Assembly: GCF_003171515.1 (NCBI RefSeq)
Contig: NC_089391.1
Coordinates: 124,001-188,000 of the forward strand
Reading direction: 5' to 3'
From: Pyrenophora tritici-repentis
Lineage: Eukaryota; Ascomycota; Dothideomycetes; Pleosporales; Pleosporaceae
Length of the DNA stretch: 64,000 nt
The translations under genes and the position numbers were made by a program. Position 1 is the first letter of the stretch; each line of letters opens with the position of its first letter. The notes beneath the pieces are model-generated. The model did not search any database, was not told the DNA's origin, and saw nothing but the letters and a program-made list of their open reading frames with translations. This document shows positions 45,772-55,645 of this stretch, piece by piece.

Positions 45772-45997
45772 TGTTGAGAATATCTGGGTTCAGTCCGGGG
45801 TAGAAGGTGCTTGAGAGTCACATGATATGCTGGTGTGGCAGGCACTGCCCGGTGGGCAATAGCACCCACCACAACAGCCAAAGTCTGTGACACGAGACAA
45901 CACGAGAGTTAATACAATACGTTGCAGCCACCCCGCCTTGTCCCTCTCACTTGATTATCCACAGTAGTCATACTACTAGAGAGACCTTGTTCTAATA
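45772..45997 (+). repeat. Copia 2 3' LTR
   Basis: 226 bp, clearly diverged from the 5' LTR in its central part. Confidence 0.88.
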
Positions 45998-46646
45998 TGT
46001 TGAGTAATTCTTTGTAGAAGGCTAAAATGGTTGTTGGGGTGGCGCGCTCGCTTGACACTCACGTTGAATACTGATGAAATGTGTTCATGAGATGCGAACT
46101 TGATTGTTCTTGTGAGCTATTGGAACGGGCTATATTGTAAGGGGCTACGCTCAGGGAGCAATCGCACAGGTATACTGGAGTTGTATTCGATAGGGAAGAG
46201 AACTACAAGCTATCTCGTGCTGAAGGTTATTCGGGGAGCGGCTCGGAATAACCTTCTACCTATGGACTGTGCGGATGGTCTAAGCGTCGTTCGGACGCGT
46301 GTGGTTGCTCTGTGCGTCTCGCGCACGTGACCGAGATATCGTCGAGGATTCACCAACTGGGCTCTAGCCCATCACATATATAGAAGGAACGAGCTGAACA
46401 GACGCTAGTCCCAAAGAGGTACACACGTGACCTGTACCCTCGAACAAATACAAGTAGCATAAGTTAATTGCAAGTATCTAATTAGTACAAACTCACAAAA
46501 TCTCATGATAGTAGCTATTGTGGGTGGCTCTACAACATTATTTTTGCAAACTTCATGGTGTTGAGGAGTGTGCATTGGATTGTGCTGGGCATTGAGTGCA
46601 CTGACACGGTAGGCGCGGCGTATGCCCTCCCCGCCATCACGTGCCC
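45998..46646. other. Downstream flank of the synthetase gene, no gene
   Basis: Contains GTTGGGGTGGCGCGCTCGCTTG near 46034, a degenerate match to the Fot1-type terminal repeat, and a TATA-like CACATATATAGAAGG near 46373. No coding region supported. Confidence 0.4.
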
Positions 46647-48555
46647 TCACCTGTTCTTCAACAACCCCTCTGCGACATCCCTCAACACAAATTTTTTGAT
46701 CTTGCCACTTCCCGTGAGCGGCACTTCATCGCTGTAATTTTCACCGAGCCAAAACAGGTGCATGGGCGCTTTGTGTCTGCCCAGGACTTTCCGTACCCAA
46801 CTCCTGACCTCATCAAGAGATAGCTTGTCCGTACCTTCTTCACGGAGGAGAAATGCGGCAGGGACTTCGACATAGCGAGGATGCGATACGCCGACGACGA
46901 TTGCGCGCGCGATGGAAGGGTGTTGGACTAGACGTTCTTCGATCTCGAGGGGGTAAATGTTTTCGCCGCCTGCGGAAGGTTAGCAGCGACGCGCAAGAGG
47001 GTGAAGATACATACCTCTGATGATGATGTCCTTGAAACGACCAGTGATGGTGCAGTATCCGCCGACGTCGAGAACCGCCTCGTCGCCCGTGTGCAGCCAC
47101 AGCTCGCCCTGCTTGTCTCGTACAAGCAGTTCTGCCGTCTTCTCTGCGTTCTCCCAATAGCCGTGACATACTTGATAGCCTGTGACGCACAATTCGCCTC
47201 TGACACCGATAGGCACGACGCGATCTTGGTGGTCTACGATCTTGACGCGCGCATGGGGCAACACGGTACCGACGGTTGTAAGGCGCGCGTGCAGTGAGTC
47301 TGTGGTATGTGCGTTGAAAACTGTCGGCGACGCTTCCGTGAGGCCGTAGCTGGATGTGAAATCTGTCATGCCGAGATCTTGGACCATGCGCTCCATCAAC
47401 CAGCGCGGAACGGGACTACCTGCTACAATGCCCGTCCGTAGCTCGGATGTCCAACCCTTTGGCTTCTCGACGTTTATGATAGACTCCATCATCGTGGGCA
47501 CGCCGTGTAGTGCGGTGCATTGCTCGTCCGAGATGGCGTGCATTGTTGCGACGGGATCGAAGGCTTCGGCAGGGAACACAATCTTGCCTCCGTGGCTGAG
47601 TGTAGCTAACAGGCCGAGTGTGAGCCCAAAGCAGTGGAAGAGAGGTGGTGGGCAGCAGAGTGTGTCAGTTGGCGTGAGGTTCATGCGGTCGCCTATGAAG
47701 CGGGAGTTGTTGACGAGGTTACTAGAGTGGAATCAGCCACTGTATAGTCATAACATGATAGCGTTACTTACTGATGCGTCAACATGGCAGCTTTCGGATT
47801 GCCAGTACTACCGCTCGTGAACTGCAGATTCGCGACATCGTACGGACTTATCATGCAGTCAAGGATGTTCAAAATATGATCGGGTATGCTCTGCGCTTCC
47901 TGTATGAACTCCTCATATCCAATGAATCCATCGTTCCCGCGTACAAGACACACAGCCTTCAAGTCTGGCAAGGATAAGTGTAGGTCCTCTTCGTGTAGTC
48001 TTTCGAGGAGCGGTCCATTATCGAAACGCGCTATCATGGGCGACGTGAAAAGCATTTGGCACTCTACGACTCTTAGCATATGGTACTTACACATCTGAAT
48101 TTCAAAGATAACTTACTAGTGTGCTTCAGTGCATACTCCGTCTCAGTCGCCGTGTATGTGTTGTTTAGAGTGACGCATATCGCACCAACCCTCACACAAG
48201 CAAAGAAGAGCGCGATATACCTCTCGCAATTCCCACTCATGATCCCAACGCGATCTCGTGGTCGTACTCTATATTTCAAAAGTGCTCGCGCAAGCAGGCT
48301 GGATTCGTCCCATAGTTTTTGGTACGTCCATCGTGCACTCGTCCACGGTATTATGACAGCCTCGTTTGTTGGATATAATTCGACTTGTTGGTATAGTAGT
48401 TGCGAAAGTGTTAATCGCAGCAGAGGCGGATCGAGTGGTCCTGAAACAATGGAAAGGTTGGGGTAAGGGGGGAGAATGTATGGGTCGATTTGTAGTAGCG
48501 TTTGGTTCAGACGTTGTAGAACATCTCGTCCTGACCGATGAAGTATTTGTGCCAT
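46647..48555 (-). CDS. AMP-forming acyl-CoA synthetase, SidI-like
   Basis: Four exons: 48555-48117, 48063-47772, 47721-47015 and 46969-46647. Introns of 53, 50 and 45 bp have GT-AG ends and phases that fit, giving 586 residues with no stop. ANL-superfamily motifs: FTSGSTGNPKAAMLTH (A3), SSYGLTEASP (A5), HTGDEAVLD (A7), GRFKDIIIRGGENIYP (A8) and TGSGKIKK with the catalytic Lys (A10). It activates a carboxylic acid with ATP and CoA. The N-terminus LSIVSGPLDPPLLRLTL plus size resembles fungal SidI, the mevalonyl-CoA ligase of fusarinine-type siderophores. RLNQTLLQI at residues ~15-23 is close to a peroxisomal PTS2 signal, which SidI is known to use. A SidF-like gene 7 kb away supports this. Alternative: a general medium/long-chain synthetase. 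Confidence 0.85.
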
Positions 48556-49000
48556 CGATTACGGCCCTCGATTATTGTTAATGTCTACGCTCAAGCAACA
48601 ACAATGGTCGTCTAAACAGACTTGTATTATCCGTGGTGAAGAGTACGAAATAGTGACTCAAGTGGTGAAAAGCAACGAGCGAGAACAACAAGGACGCTAC
48701 AGTTTACAACAGCACCCAAAGATGATCGAACAACTGATGGCGCGAAGGATTGATCTTCGCTAGTCGGTATACACATATCCTATCCCCTGATGTTGCCTAA
48801 TGTACTGCATATATCCCACTTCGGCTCTACTCGTCTCAGATCAGAGACACCTCTGTAGCATTCCTACGTAGCTAGCAAACAACTATCACTAAATAAATGC
48901 ATTAATAGTTACGTTATTTTCTCTTAGCATTAGTGCGAAGCTCTACTAATAGGTACTAAAAAAATCTAATAATATGCGATTTTCTAAGCCAGACGCTTAC
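48556..49000. other. 5' flank of the synthetase gene
   Basis: No gene; AT-rich after 48880. Promoter of the minus-strand synthetase expected here, but no binding site could be assigned. Confidence 0.45.
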
Positions 49001-49192
49001 TGTTGGTAGGCCTTGTACGGTCGTACGGGTGAATAACAATAACGAGGTTCTTCTGGTGACTAGTATTGATATTATAATCTATGAACGGGGTTACTACGAA
49101 GGTATACCTGAGCTCGGCGCAAGTCGGACCGAAGTAGGATCGAGGCGGGTAGCTTGTTCAGCGTTGGGTGATAGGGTATGTGTATACCGACA
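49001..49192 (-). repeat. Degenerate solo LTR, copia 4 family (TSD CTTAC)
   Basis: Reverse complement of the copia 4 LTR with many changes (TGTTGGTAGGCCTTGTAC...TATACCGACA), flanked by CTTAC (48996-49000, 49193-49197). Confidence 0.85.
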
Positions 49193-49239
49193 CTTACCTA
49201 GCCGCTAACAGCTGGCACGTTATACACGAGAGTATACTA

Positions 49240-49381
49240 ATGTCTATCCTTGCGTAGCGGGACACCCTATGTGCCGGGACCTGCTAATCAGCTCGCTTAA
49301 ATTACAAACTTCTGCCCAAAATCTGCAAGTTGATAAGCTAGTCCCGGCACACAGGGTGTCCCACTACGCACGGATAGACGT
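49240..49381. mobile_element. 142-bp TA-flanked MITE
   Basis: Inverted ends ATGTCTATCCTTGCGTAG... and ...CACGGATAGACGT match over about 41 bp with a few mismatches. TA at 49238-49239 and 49382-49383 suggests the Tc1/mariner-pogo class. Confidence 0.82.
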
Positions 49382-49600
49382 TACATTGAATTTTAATAAT
49401 ATAAGCCGCGTGTCAGATCACAGACATCGTCACGCGATCAGGCGCACTAATCGCAGTGTCTGAGCAAGTACTCAGACCAAACCCCCTAAGTTTGGCTGTA
49501 CATTACGCCGAGTAGCTTTGTCTATATTATACGTTCCTTAGCCTATTACTAAATCTAGCTACTAATAGCTGACACATTATACACAAGAGTATGACGTTAC
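49382..49600. other. Short spacer before copia 4, no gene
   Basis: AT-rich; ends in GTTAC, the copia 4 target duplication. Confidence 0.5.
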
Positions 49601-49788
49601 TGTCGGATCGTGAGTATCGGTAGAGACGTCGGCTGCTTGACACTTCGGCCCGACTTCGGCCCACCTTGCGCAGAGCTTAGGTGTACCTTCGTAGCAGCTA
49701 TGTTCGTAGAAGATCAATACCAATACCAGTCACCAGAAGAACCTCGTTGTTGTTATTCACCCGTACGATCGTACAAGGCCTACCAACA
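49601..49788 (+). repeat. Copia 4 5' LTR
   Basis: 188 bp TGTCGGATCG...CCTACCAACA. Confidence 0.94.
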
Positions 49789-50031
49789 CTGATCAGTGAT
49801 TGCATGGCAGTCACAGACAGTTAGGTTAGAAGAGACAGATCCTATAACCCCGCGCGTTCCCTAGATCGCCTATATCAGCGGCGGAGTTATCTGTGCTAAG
49901 TTCACTGTTAGCTGTATCAGGCGTCTCATCCGGCTTGAGACCGACCGTTCCAGCCGTATCAGAGCGTTCCCAGACGCAGTCTATACACGCACCGACCCCT
50001 ATCTGGTCGCCGCTTGACCCGTGTACAACCC

Positions 50032-50143
50032 ACGACTACCGACGTATCCCTGGCGAACGCAGCCAGCAAGGCACACGTCAACAATCTACGACAACCGACG
50101 TATCCCTGGCGAACATAGCCAGCACGACACGCGTCAACAACAA
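50032..50143 (+). repeat. Two tandem 56-bp units just before the copia 4 ATG
   Basis: Units 50032-50087 and 50088-50143 share ACCGACGTATCCCTGGCGAAC and end with ...CGTCAACAA. They lie in the leader immediately upstream of ATG 50144. Confidence 0.85.
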
Positions 50144-53100
50144 ATGGCGAGCGAAACGGCAAGCAGTAATGGAGGCTGTACACTCACACGAGAGGAGTTG
50201 CTAGGGACCACAAACCTAAAGGCAAGAGAGTGGCGTCACATTGACCCAAAGATCTGGGACGATGAGATCGAAGCCCCAGACGACGAGGTAGACGAAACTG
50301 CAGCAACAACGTACATTGCGCGTGCGATCGCAGACTACACAGACCGGCCGACAGCAGACGCAGAGCTCTTTGGTGAGTTCTGTCAGGACTTTGAAGGCTG
50401 GACTGAAGCTATGTTTATGCGCGCGCATGCAACGTATACTAAGGAACTAAAGCGGATCCTCCGCTTTAAGGGTGTGTACACTGGCCGTGTTAACATGCCA
50501 CCAAGCGAAGCTGTAGCTAAGCTGCTGCGCAAGGAGGATTGTCCGAAGTGGCCGGACGATCAGTTCCAATCTACTGCCTTTGACGAGCGGTCAGCAGCGT
50601 ATATGCTGCAACAGCGGAGGCTACTAGGACGACACACTACGGGATCGGCACAACCTACAAACGTAGGAACAGCGAGTCGAGCGCAGAGCCAAACCTCTGT
50701 AAGGGCAAGAGACCAAGACGCAGAGGATCAACAAACCGATGTCCAAGACGAGAACCGCACCCGTACCCAGGTCAGCCAACAACTAGCAGATCCGCTTGTA
50801 GAGACAATTGAACGGACACCACAGGCAGACGGGCGACACCAGGCGGACCAGCGACAGCAAAGTCATCAACCTCGCTTAACGTACAACAACTTTGACAGAT
50901 TCCGCGAATACACGCCAGCATACCCACAACGCCCAAAGGGACCGAGCGTCCCTCCAATTATACCTTCAGGGGATACAGACCCATACAAGGCAGTTCCCCC
51001 AATCGAGTTTAATAATGGGAAACTAGATCCAAAGACAATCAATGTCTTTACAAAGATGTGGGATCGTGAGAAGAAATACACAGGGAAGCCGTACGACCTC
51101 CTAGACGACAAATTGAAGATCTTCTACAGCATCTGCTATCACGCAGACATCCAGCCAGACCAATTCCATGCAGTCTTTCCACGGATCCTGGAAGGCCGTG
51201 CGCAAGACTACTACCTCCACTTCGTTGATCAGCGGACAGATACATTCTTGACTGTATACACGAAGCTCAAGAACCACTTCGACACGGACGTCAACCACAG
51301 TCACTACTATGCAGACTGGACGACGACATCCTTTGCTAAAGTCCATAGGGAGAATCCTGACAAGACACTCCATGAGGTCCTTGACATTATGCTAGATAAA
51401 CTCCAGTTATGCCAGAGGGCGCTTGGGCAGCAGTATATGGGAGAATATGCGCTCCGGACCACAGTAATCACAGCATGTCGAGGCGTTAAAGAGTTCGCAA
51501 TGGCGCTCTACAGGCCGTCTCTAGAATGTGAGGTCCTATTTGGAGATCTACGATCTTCGATTGAAAACTCACTCGCTATGACTACCTCTGTCAACTTCAC
51601 AGAGGTAGACCAAGATAACCAGTACTACTTAGACCGCCGGTACAACAGCAATGGAAGAAACCGAGGTGGGTCCCGAGGCGGAACTAGAGGCGCATTTCAA
51701 AAAGGCGAACAAAGCTTTGACAGTAGCCGTGGATTTAAGCCACGCTGGAAGAAGAAGTGCTTTGTCTGCCAGAAGGAAGGATGCTGGTCCACAAACCACA
51801 CAGACGAAGAGCGCAAGACTGCCCGTGCGCAGTTCTTCTCTATGCTGTATTTTACAGGTGCGCCACCACCCAAGGACTTCTCAGTACACCTTGCAGAGTA
51901 CGAAGGAATTGAGCACACCAGCCAGTATAACCAGAGAGGCTGGAAAGAGGAGGAAGACTGCGAGGATGACGACAATGACGACGGCACTGGCGACCAACAA
52001 TACTTTGAGCAGCAGTTCTTCAAGGAGCAATGCCTTGCAGACCAGGCGTTCTTGCATCACATTTCTGGCGACGACATATACAGTCGAGGCGCGCCGTCAG
52101 CACCAGCGTCGCAGTTTCTGCTCGAGGACCGCTATACACGATCTCTGTACCAAGGTATCCTCCCGGATACAGGCGCTGCCAACGTATCTACAGTTGGCAA
52201 AGAGCAGTACCTTGCACTCACACGAGAAGATCCAACAGTCAAGATAGACACATCTACAGCTGGGAAAGCATCTATCAAATTCGGAAAAGGCGAGGCTACA
52301 GCGTCTATTGGAACAGTGCAGGTCTCTACAGAGATTGGGAAGATCAACTTCGAAGTGCTCGAGGCGCCTACACCGTTCTTGCTGTGCCTTGCAGATATGG
52401 ACCGCTTAAAAGTCTACTTCAATAACACTACAGATGAGCTTGTTCAGGACAAGATACGCATCCCTGTTCTACGCAAATGGGGACACCCATGGTTCCATCT
52501 CAACAAGAGAGAGAGAGCAACGGTGTTTCTCACTGAGACAGAGCTGAGACGGCTCCATCGCCGGTTTGGACACCCAGCTGTCACGCGACTAGTTAAACTC
52601 TTAAAGGACGCTGGCCATAACGACTTTGAAGAGAGAACCCTAGAGGAGGTCACTAAATTCTGCCACCACTGCCAGCTCCACAGCTCCGCGCCGCGCCGAT
52701 TCAAATTCACTCTGAAGGATGATCACCACTTCAACTATGAGATCCTGGTGGATGTGATGTATCTCAGCGGCAAGCCAGTATTACATGTGGTTGATTCTTC
52801 AACTGCTTTCCAAGGCGCAAAATTCCTCAGCGCTATCTCAGCTAAGGAGACATGGCAGGCACTGCGGATGCTATGGATCGACACGTATCAAGGACCACCA
52901 GACATCATCACACATGATGCAGGCACCAACTTTGCAAGCGCAGAGTTCCGTGCTGAGGCAAAGATCATGGGAGTTACATGCAAGCAGGTGCCTACAGAGG
53001 CTCACTGGTCGGTGGGCAAGACTGAGAGATACCACGCACCACTTCGCCGAGCATGGGATATACTCCATGACGAGCTCCAAGACGATATGTCCGATGAAGC

Positions 53101-55273
53101 GATCCTTCAAATGGCCGTGAAAGCTGTCAATGACACCGCTGGACCCGATGGTCTAGTCCCGACTCTACTAGTCTTTGGAGCATACCCACGAATGACTACA
53201 GAGTCGCCGCCGGCACCTTCAATGGTTAGGCGCAGCGAGGCTATCCAAAAGGCGACGAAAGCCCTGCGCAAGCTTACTGCAGAGCGCCAAGTTGCAGACG
53301 CATTGAACGCCCGCAATGGACCAGCCACTGCAGACATGCTAGCACTCCCACTCCAGAGTGAAGTCTTAGTATGGAGAGAGAGTGATGGCTGGAATGGCCC
53401 GTACAAGATCGCCAGTATAGACGGCCACAACGTTACTGTCGATATGGTCAATGGTCCAACAACATTCAGATCTACTGTCGTCAAGCCATACTACAGACCG
53501 GACCATCTTTGGAGCGACCCCGATGCGCCACACGCGCTGAATGAGTCGCATGAGCCGGTAGCAGTACCACCGGCAGTGCAACCACGCAAGAGAGGCCGCC
53601 CTCCAGGATCAAAGAACAAGCGGAAGGGGCACGCGTACATCACCAAGAAGGAGCAGGTCGATCTTGAGCTAGCTATCAAGCTACGTAACGATGGAGTTAT
53701 CACAACATCAGGCGCACCCTTTGAAGCATCTGATGACCAAGAGATCAGCGACCTCGTAGGTCGTGGAGTCTTCAAGTTTGAGCAATACGACGAGAGGCTA
53801 CACAGCAAGATCCGGATCTTCAAGTCACGCCTAGTACGTGAGGTCAAGGGAAAGACAACCAAGCCCTATGAGAAATCCCGCCTGGTTATCCAAGGCTACC
53901 AGGACCACGGCAAAGAGGCTATCCTGACGCAATCTCCAACCATCCAGCGATGCAGCCAGCGCCTGATCATGTCGCTGGCGCCCGAGATGGTACAACGCGG
54001 AATGAACATAGAGCTCCGTGATATCACGCAGGCGTATCCCCAGGCGCAGACAACCCTGAAGAGGACGATACTCGCACATCTTCCTACTGAGCTGGTACCA
54101 CGATATCCGAGGGGCACGCTACTCCATGTGATCAAGCCACTGTATGGAATCGCAGAGGCAGGAGTCCACTGGTGGACAACCTATCATGGGCACCATTGCA
54201 AGGAACTGGACATGGCAACATCTACGTACGACCCATGCCTGTTAATCACAAACAGCGACACCAGCATCTTCGGCATCGTTGGCATGCAAACAGATGACAC
54301 TCTCATGCTTGGGACACCCGCGTTCTCGTTACTTGAAGAGAAAAAGATCCAGAAGGCAGAGTTTAGATCGAAACCAAAGTCTGTCCTTACACCAGAAATT
54401 CAATTGGATTTTAATGGATGTACACTCACGATCGACGCTAGCAAACCAATTCTGAACCTTAGGCAGAAAGGACAAGGAGGAAAGATCAAACTTGTGGACG
54501 TTAGGGCACCCGACCGCGCGCAACAGTACACAGAGCAGCGCGCCCGCGGAGCGTACATCGCATCAACATGCCAACCAGAGGCGTCATTCGATCTGTCCGT
54601 CGCCGCTCAGGCGCAGCAACCATCAGATGAGGACATCAAGGCACTCAACAAGCGCCTGAAGTGGCAGATAGAGAACCTCGATCGTGGCCTCCGTTACATC
54701 ACTGTTAATCTCACGGAGGCTAAGTTGATGGTCTTCGTAGACGGCTCCTTTGCCAACAACAAGGACCTCAGCTCACAGCTCGGCTTTGTCCTCATGCTCG
54801 TCAACGAGTCTATTGACGCCAACACCTTCACAATCCAAGGCAACATAATCCACTACAGCTCTACAAAATGTAAGCGCGTCACAAGGAGCGTACTAGCCTC
54901 TGAGATTTATGGCATGGTCAACGGCTTTGACATAGGCATCGCTATTGCCACTACCTTAAGAATAGTTACAGAACGACTTAGAATACCTGAGGTTCCCTTG
55001 GTTGTCTGTACAGACTCGTACTCCTTGTACGAGTGCCTCGTTAAGCTTGGAACAACGAAGGAGAAGCGTCTTATGATCGACATCATGGCGCTGCGTCAAT
55101 CATATGAGCGTCGCGAGATCACTGAGATCCGCTGGATCAATGGTGACGATAATCCTGCTGACGCCTTCACGAAGGCATCGCCAAACCGCGCTCTTGAACG
55201 CTTTATTGACGGCAACAAGCTGACAGTCCGAGTAGATGGATGGGTGCAGAGGCCGACAAGCTTTGATGTTTGA
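50144..55273 (+). CDS. Copia 4 Gag-Pol polyprotein, intact
   Basis: ATG 50144 (MASETASSNGG) to TGA 55273, 1709 residues, no stop. Gag with long disordered N-terminus; unusual zinc knuckle CFVCQKEGCWSTNH; protease ILPDTGAANVS; preintegrase LRRLHRRFGHPA and zinc-binding CHHCQLH; integrase LVDVMYL...THDAGTNF...VGKTERYH; a basic linker RKRGRPPGSKNKRK; reverse transcriptase with ELRDITQAYPQA and GMQTDDTLML, where QTDD replaces the usual YVDD box; RNase H VFVDGSFANN, SEIYGMVNG, CTDSYSLYE, NPADAFTK. The ORF makes all proteins for virus-like particle assembly, reverse transcription and integration. A different retroelement lineage from copia 1-3, judged from the catalytic box and low similarity. Confidence 0.93.
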   Translation: MASETASSNGGCTLTREELLGTTNLKAREWRHIDPKIWDDEIEAPDDEVDETAATTYIARAIADYTDRPTADAELFGEFCQDFEGWTEAMFMRAHATYTKELKRILRFKGVYTGRVNMPPSEAVAKLLRKEDCPKWPDDQFQSTAFDERSAAYMLQQRRLLGRHTTGSAQPTNVGTASRAQSQTSVRARDQDAEDQQTDVQDENRTRTQVSQQLADPLVETIERTPQADGRHQADQRQQSHQPRLTYNNFDRFREYTPAYPQRPKGPSVPPIIPSGDTDPYKAVPPIEFNNGKLDPKTINVFTKMWDREKKYTGKPYDLLDDKLKIFYSICYHADIQPDQFHAVFPRILEGRAQDYYLHFVDQRTDTFLTVYTKLKNHFDTDVNHSHYYADWTTTSFAKVHRENPDKTLHEVLDIMLDKLQLCQRALGQQYMGEYALRTTVITACRGVKEFAMALYRPSLECEVLFGDLRSSIENSLAMTTSVNFTEVDQDNQYYLDRRYNSNGRNRGGSRGGTRGAFQKGEQSFDSSRGFKPRWKKKCFVCQKEGCWSTNHTDEERKTARAQFFSMLYFTGAPPPKDFSVHLAEYEGIEHTSQYNQRGWKEEEDCEDDDNDDGTGDQQYFEQQFFKEQCLADQAFLHHISGDDIYSRGAPSAPASQFLLEDRYTRSLYQGILPDTGAANVSTVGKEQYLALTREDPTVKIDTSTAGKASIKFGKGEATASIGTVQVSTEIGKINFEVLEAPTPFLLCLADMDRLKVYFNNTTDELVQDKIRIPVLRKWGHPWFHLNKRERATVFLTETELRRLHRRFGHPAVTRLVKLLKDAGHNDFEERTLEEVTKFCHHCQLHSSAPRRFKFTLKDDHHFNYEILVDVMYLSGKPVLHVVDSSTAFQGAKFLSAISAKETWQALRMLWIDTYQGPPDIITHDAGTNFASAEFRAEAKIMGVTCKQVPTEAHWSVGKTERYHAPLRRAWDILHDELQDDMSDEAILQMAVKAVNDTAGPDGLVPTLLVFGAYPRMTTESPPAPSMVRRSEAIQKATKALRKLTAERQVADALNARNGPATADMLALPLQSEVLVWRESDGWNGPYKIASIDGHNVTVDMVNGPTTFRSTVVKPYYRPDHLWSDPDAPHALNESHEPVAVPPAVQPRKRGRPPGSKNKRKGHAYITKKEQVDLELAIKLRNDGVITTSGAPFEASDDQEISDLVGRGVFKFEQYDERLHSKIRIFKSRLVREVKGKTTKPYEKSRLVIQGYQDHGKEAILTQSPTIQRCSQRLIMSLAPEMVQRGMNIELRDITQAYPQAQTTLKRTILAHLPTELVPRYPRGTLLHVIKPLYGIAEAGVHWWTTYHGHHCKELDMATSTYDPCLLITNSDTSIFGIVGMQTDDTLMLGTPAFSLLEEKKIQKAEFRSKPKSVLTPEIQLDFNGCTLTIDASKPILNLRQKGQGGKIKLVDVRAPDRAQQYTEQRARGAYIASTCQPEASFDLSVAAQAQQPSDEDIKALNKRLKWQIENLDRGLRYITVNLTEAKLMVFVDGSFANNKDLSSQLGFVLMLVNESIDANTFTIQGNIIHYSSTKCKRVTRSVLASEIYGMVNGFDIGIAIATTLRIVTERLRIPEVPLVVCTDSYSLYECLVKLGTTKEKRLMIDIMALRQSYERREITEIRWINGDDNPADAFTKASPNRALERFIDGNKLTVRVDGWVQRPTSFDV

Positions 55274-55340
55274 TGCTACACACACTGTCACTACCGATAC
55301 AAGCAGAGTTACTAGCTATCCAGAAAGAAAAGACTTCCAG

Positions 55341-55528
55341 TGTCGGATCCTGAGTATCGGTAGAGACGTCGGCTGCTTGACACTTCGGCCCGACTTCGGC
55401 CCACCTTGCGCAGAGCTTAGGTGTACCTTCGTAGCAGCTATGTTCGTAGAAGATCAATACCAATACCAGTCACCAGAAGAACCTCGTTGTTGTTATTCAC
55501 CCGTACGATCGTACAAGGCCTACCAACA
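55341..55528 (+). repeat. Copia 4 3' LTR
   Basis: 188 bp; lies within inverted-duplication arm 1. Confidence 0.94.
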
Positions 55529-55645
55529 GTTACTACATTAAACTTTAATAATGCAAGTCGCGAATTATAAATAGAGCTAATACTCTAGTAGCTTACTATA
55601 CGTTTTGGTGGCTTTCTGTCTACTAAGATTTGACTAAAGGCTATG

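Larger units (their letters stand above)
34648..45997 (+). mobile_element. Copia element 2, host of nested insertions
   Basis: 5' LTR 34648-34858 and 3' LTR 45772-45997, both TGTTGAGAATATC...CCAATA/CTAATA. The polypurine tract CTGAGGGGGAG precedes the 3' LTR. Interrupted by copia 3 (37562-43060), a MITE (44471-44632) and a solo LTR (45105-45271). Flanking 5-mers CGATC and TGTTG do not match, so no target duplication. Without insertions it would be about 5.5 kb. Confidence 0.92.
49601..55528 (+). mobile_element. Copia element 4, intact LTR retrotransposon (TSD GTTAC)
   Basis: 5928 bp with LTRs 49601-49788 and 55341-55528 (188 bp each, one difference, a G/C transversion) and GTTAC at 49596-49600 and 55529-55533. 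One uninterrupted Gag-Pol frame. Integrase precedes reverse transcriptase, the copia order. This is the youngest retroelement in the window. Confidence 0.95.

Noticed and set aside
55236..55541. 101-codon frame across the copia 4 3' LTR
   Set aside because: Begins inside the pol gene in another frame and runs through the LTR; no independent gene.
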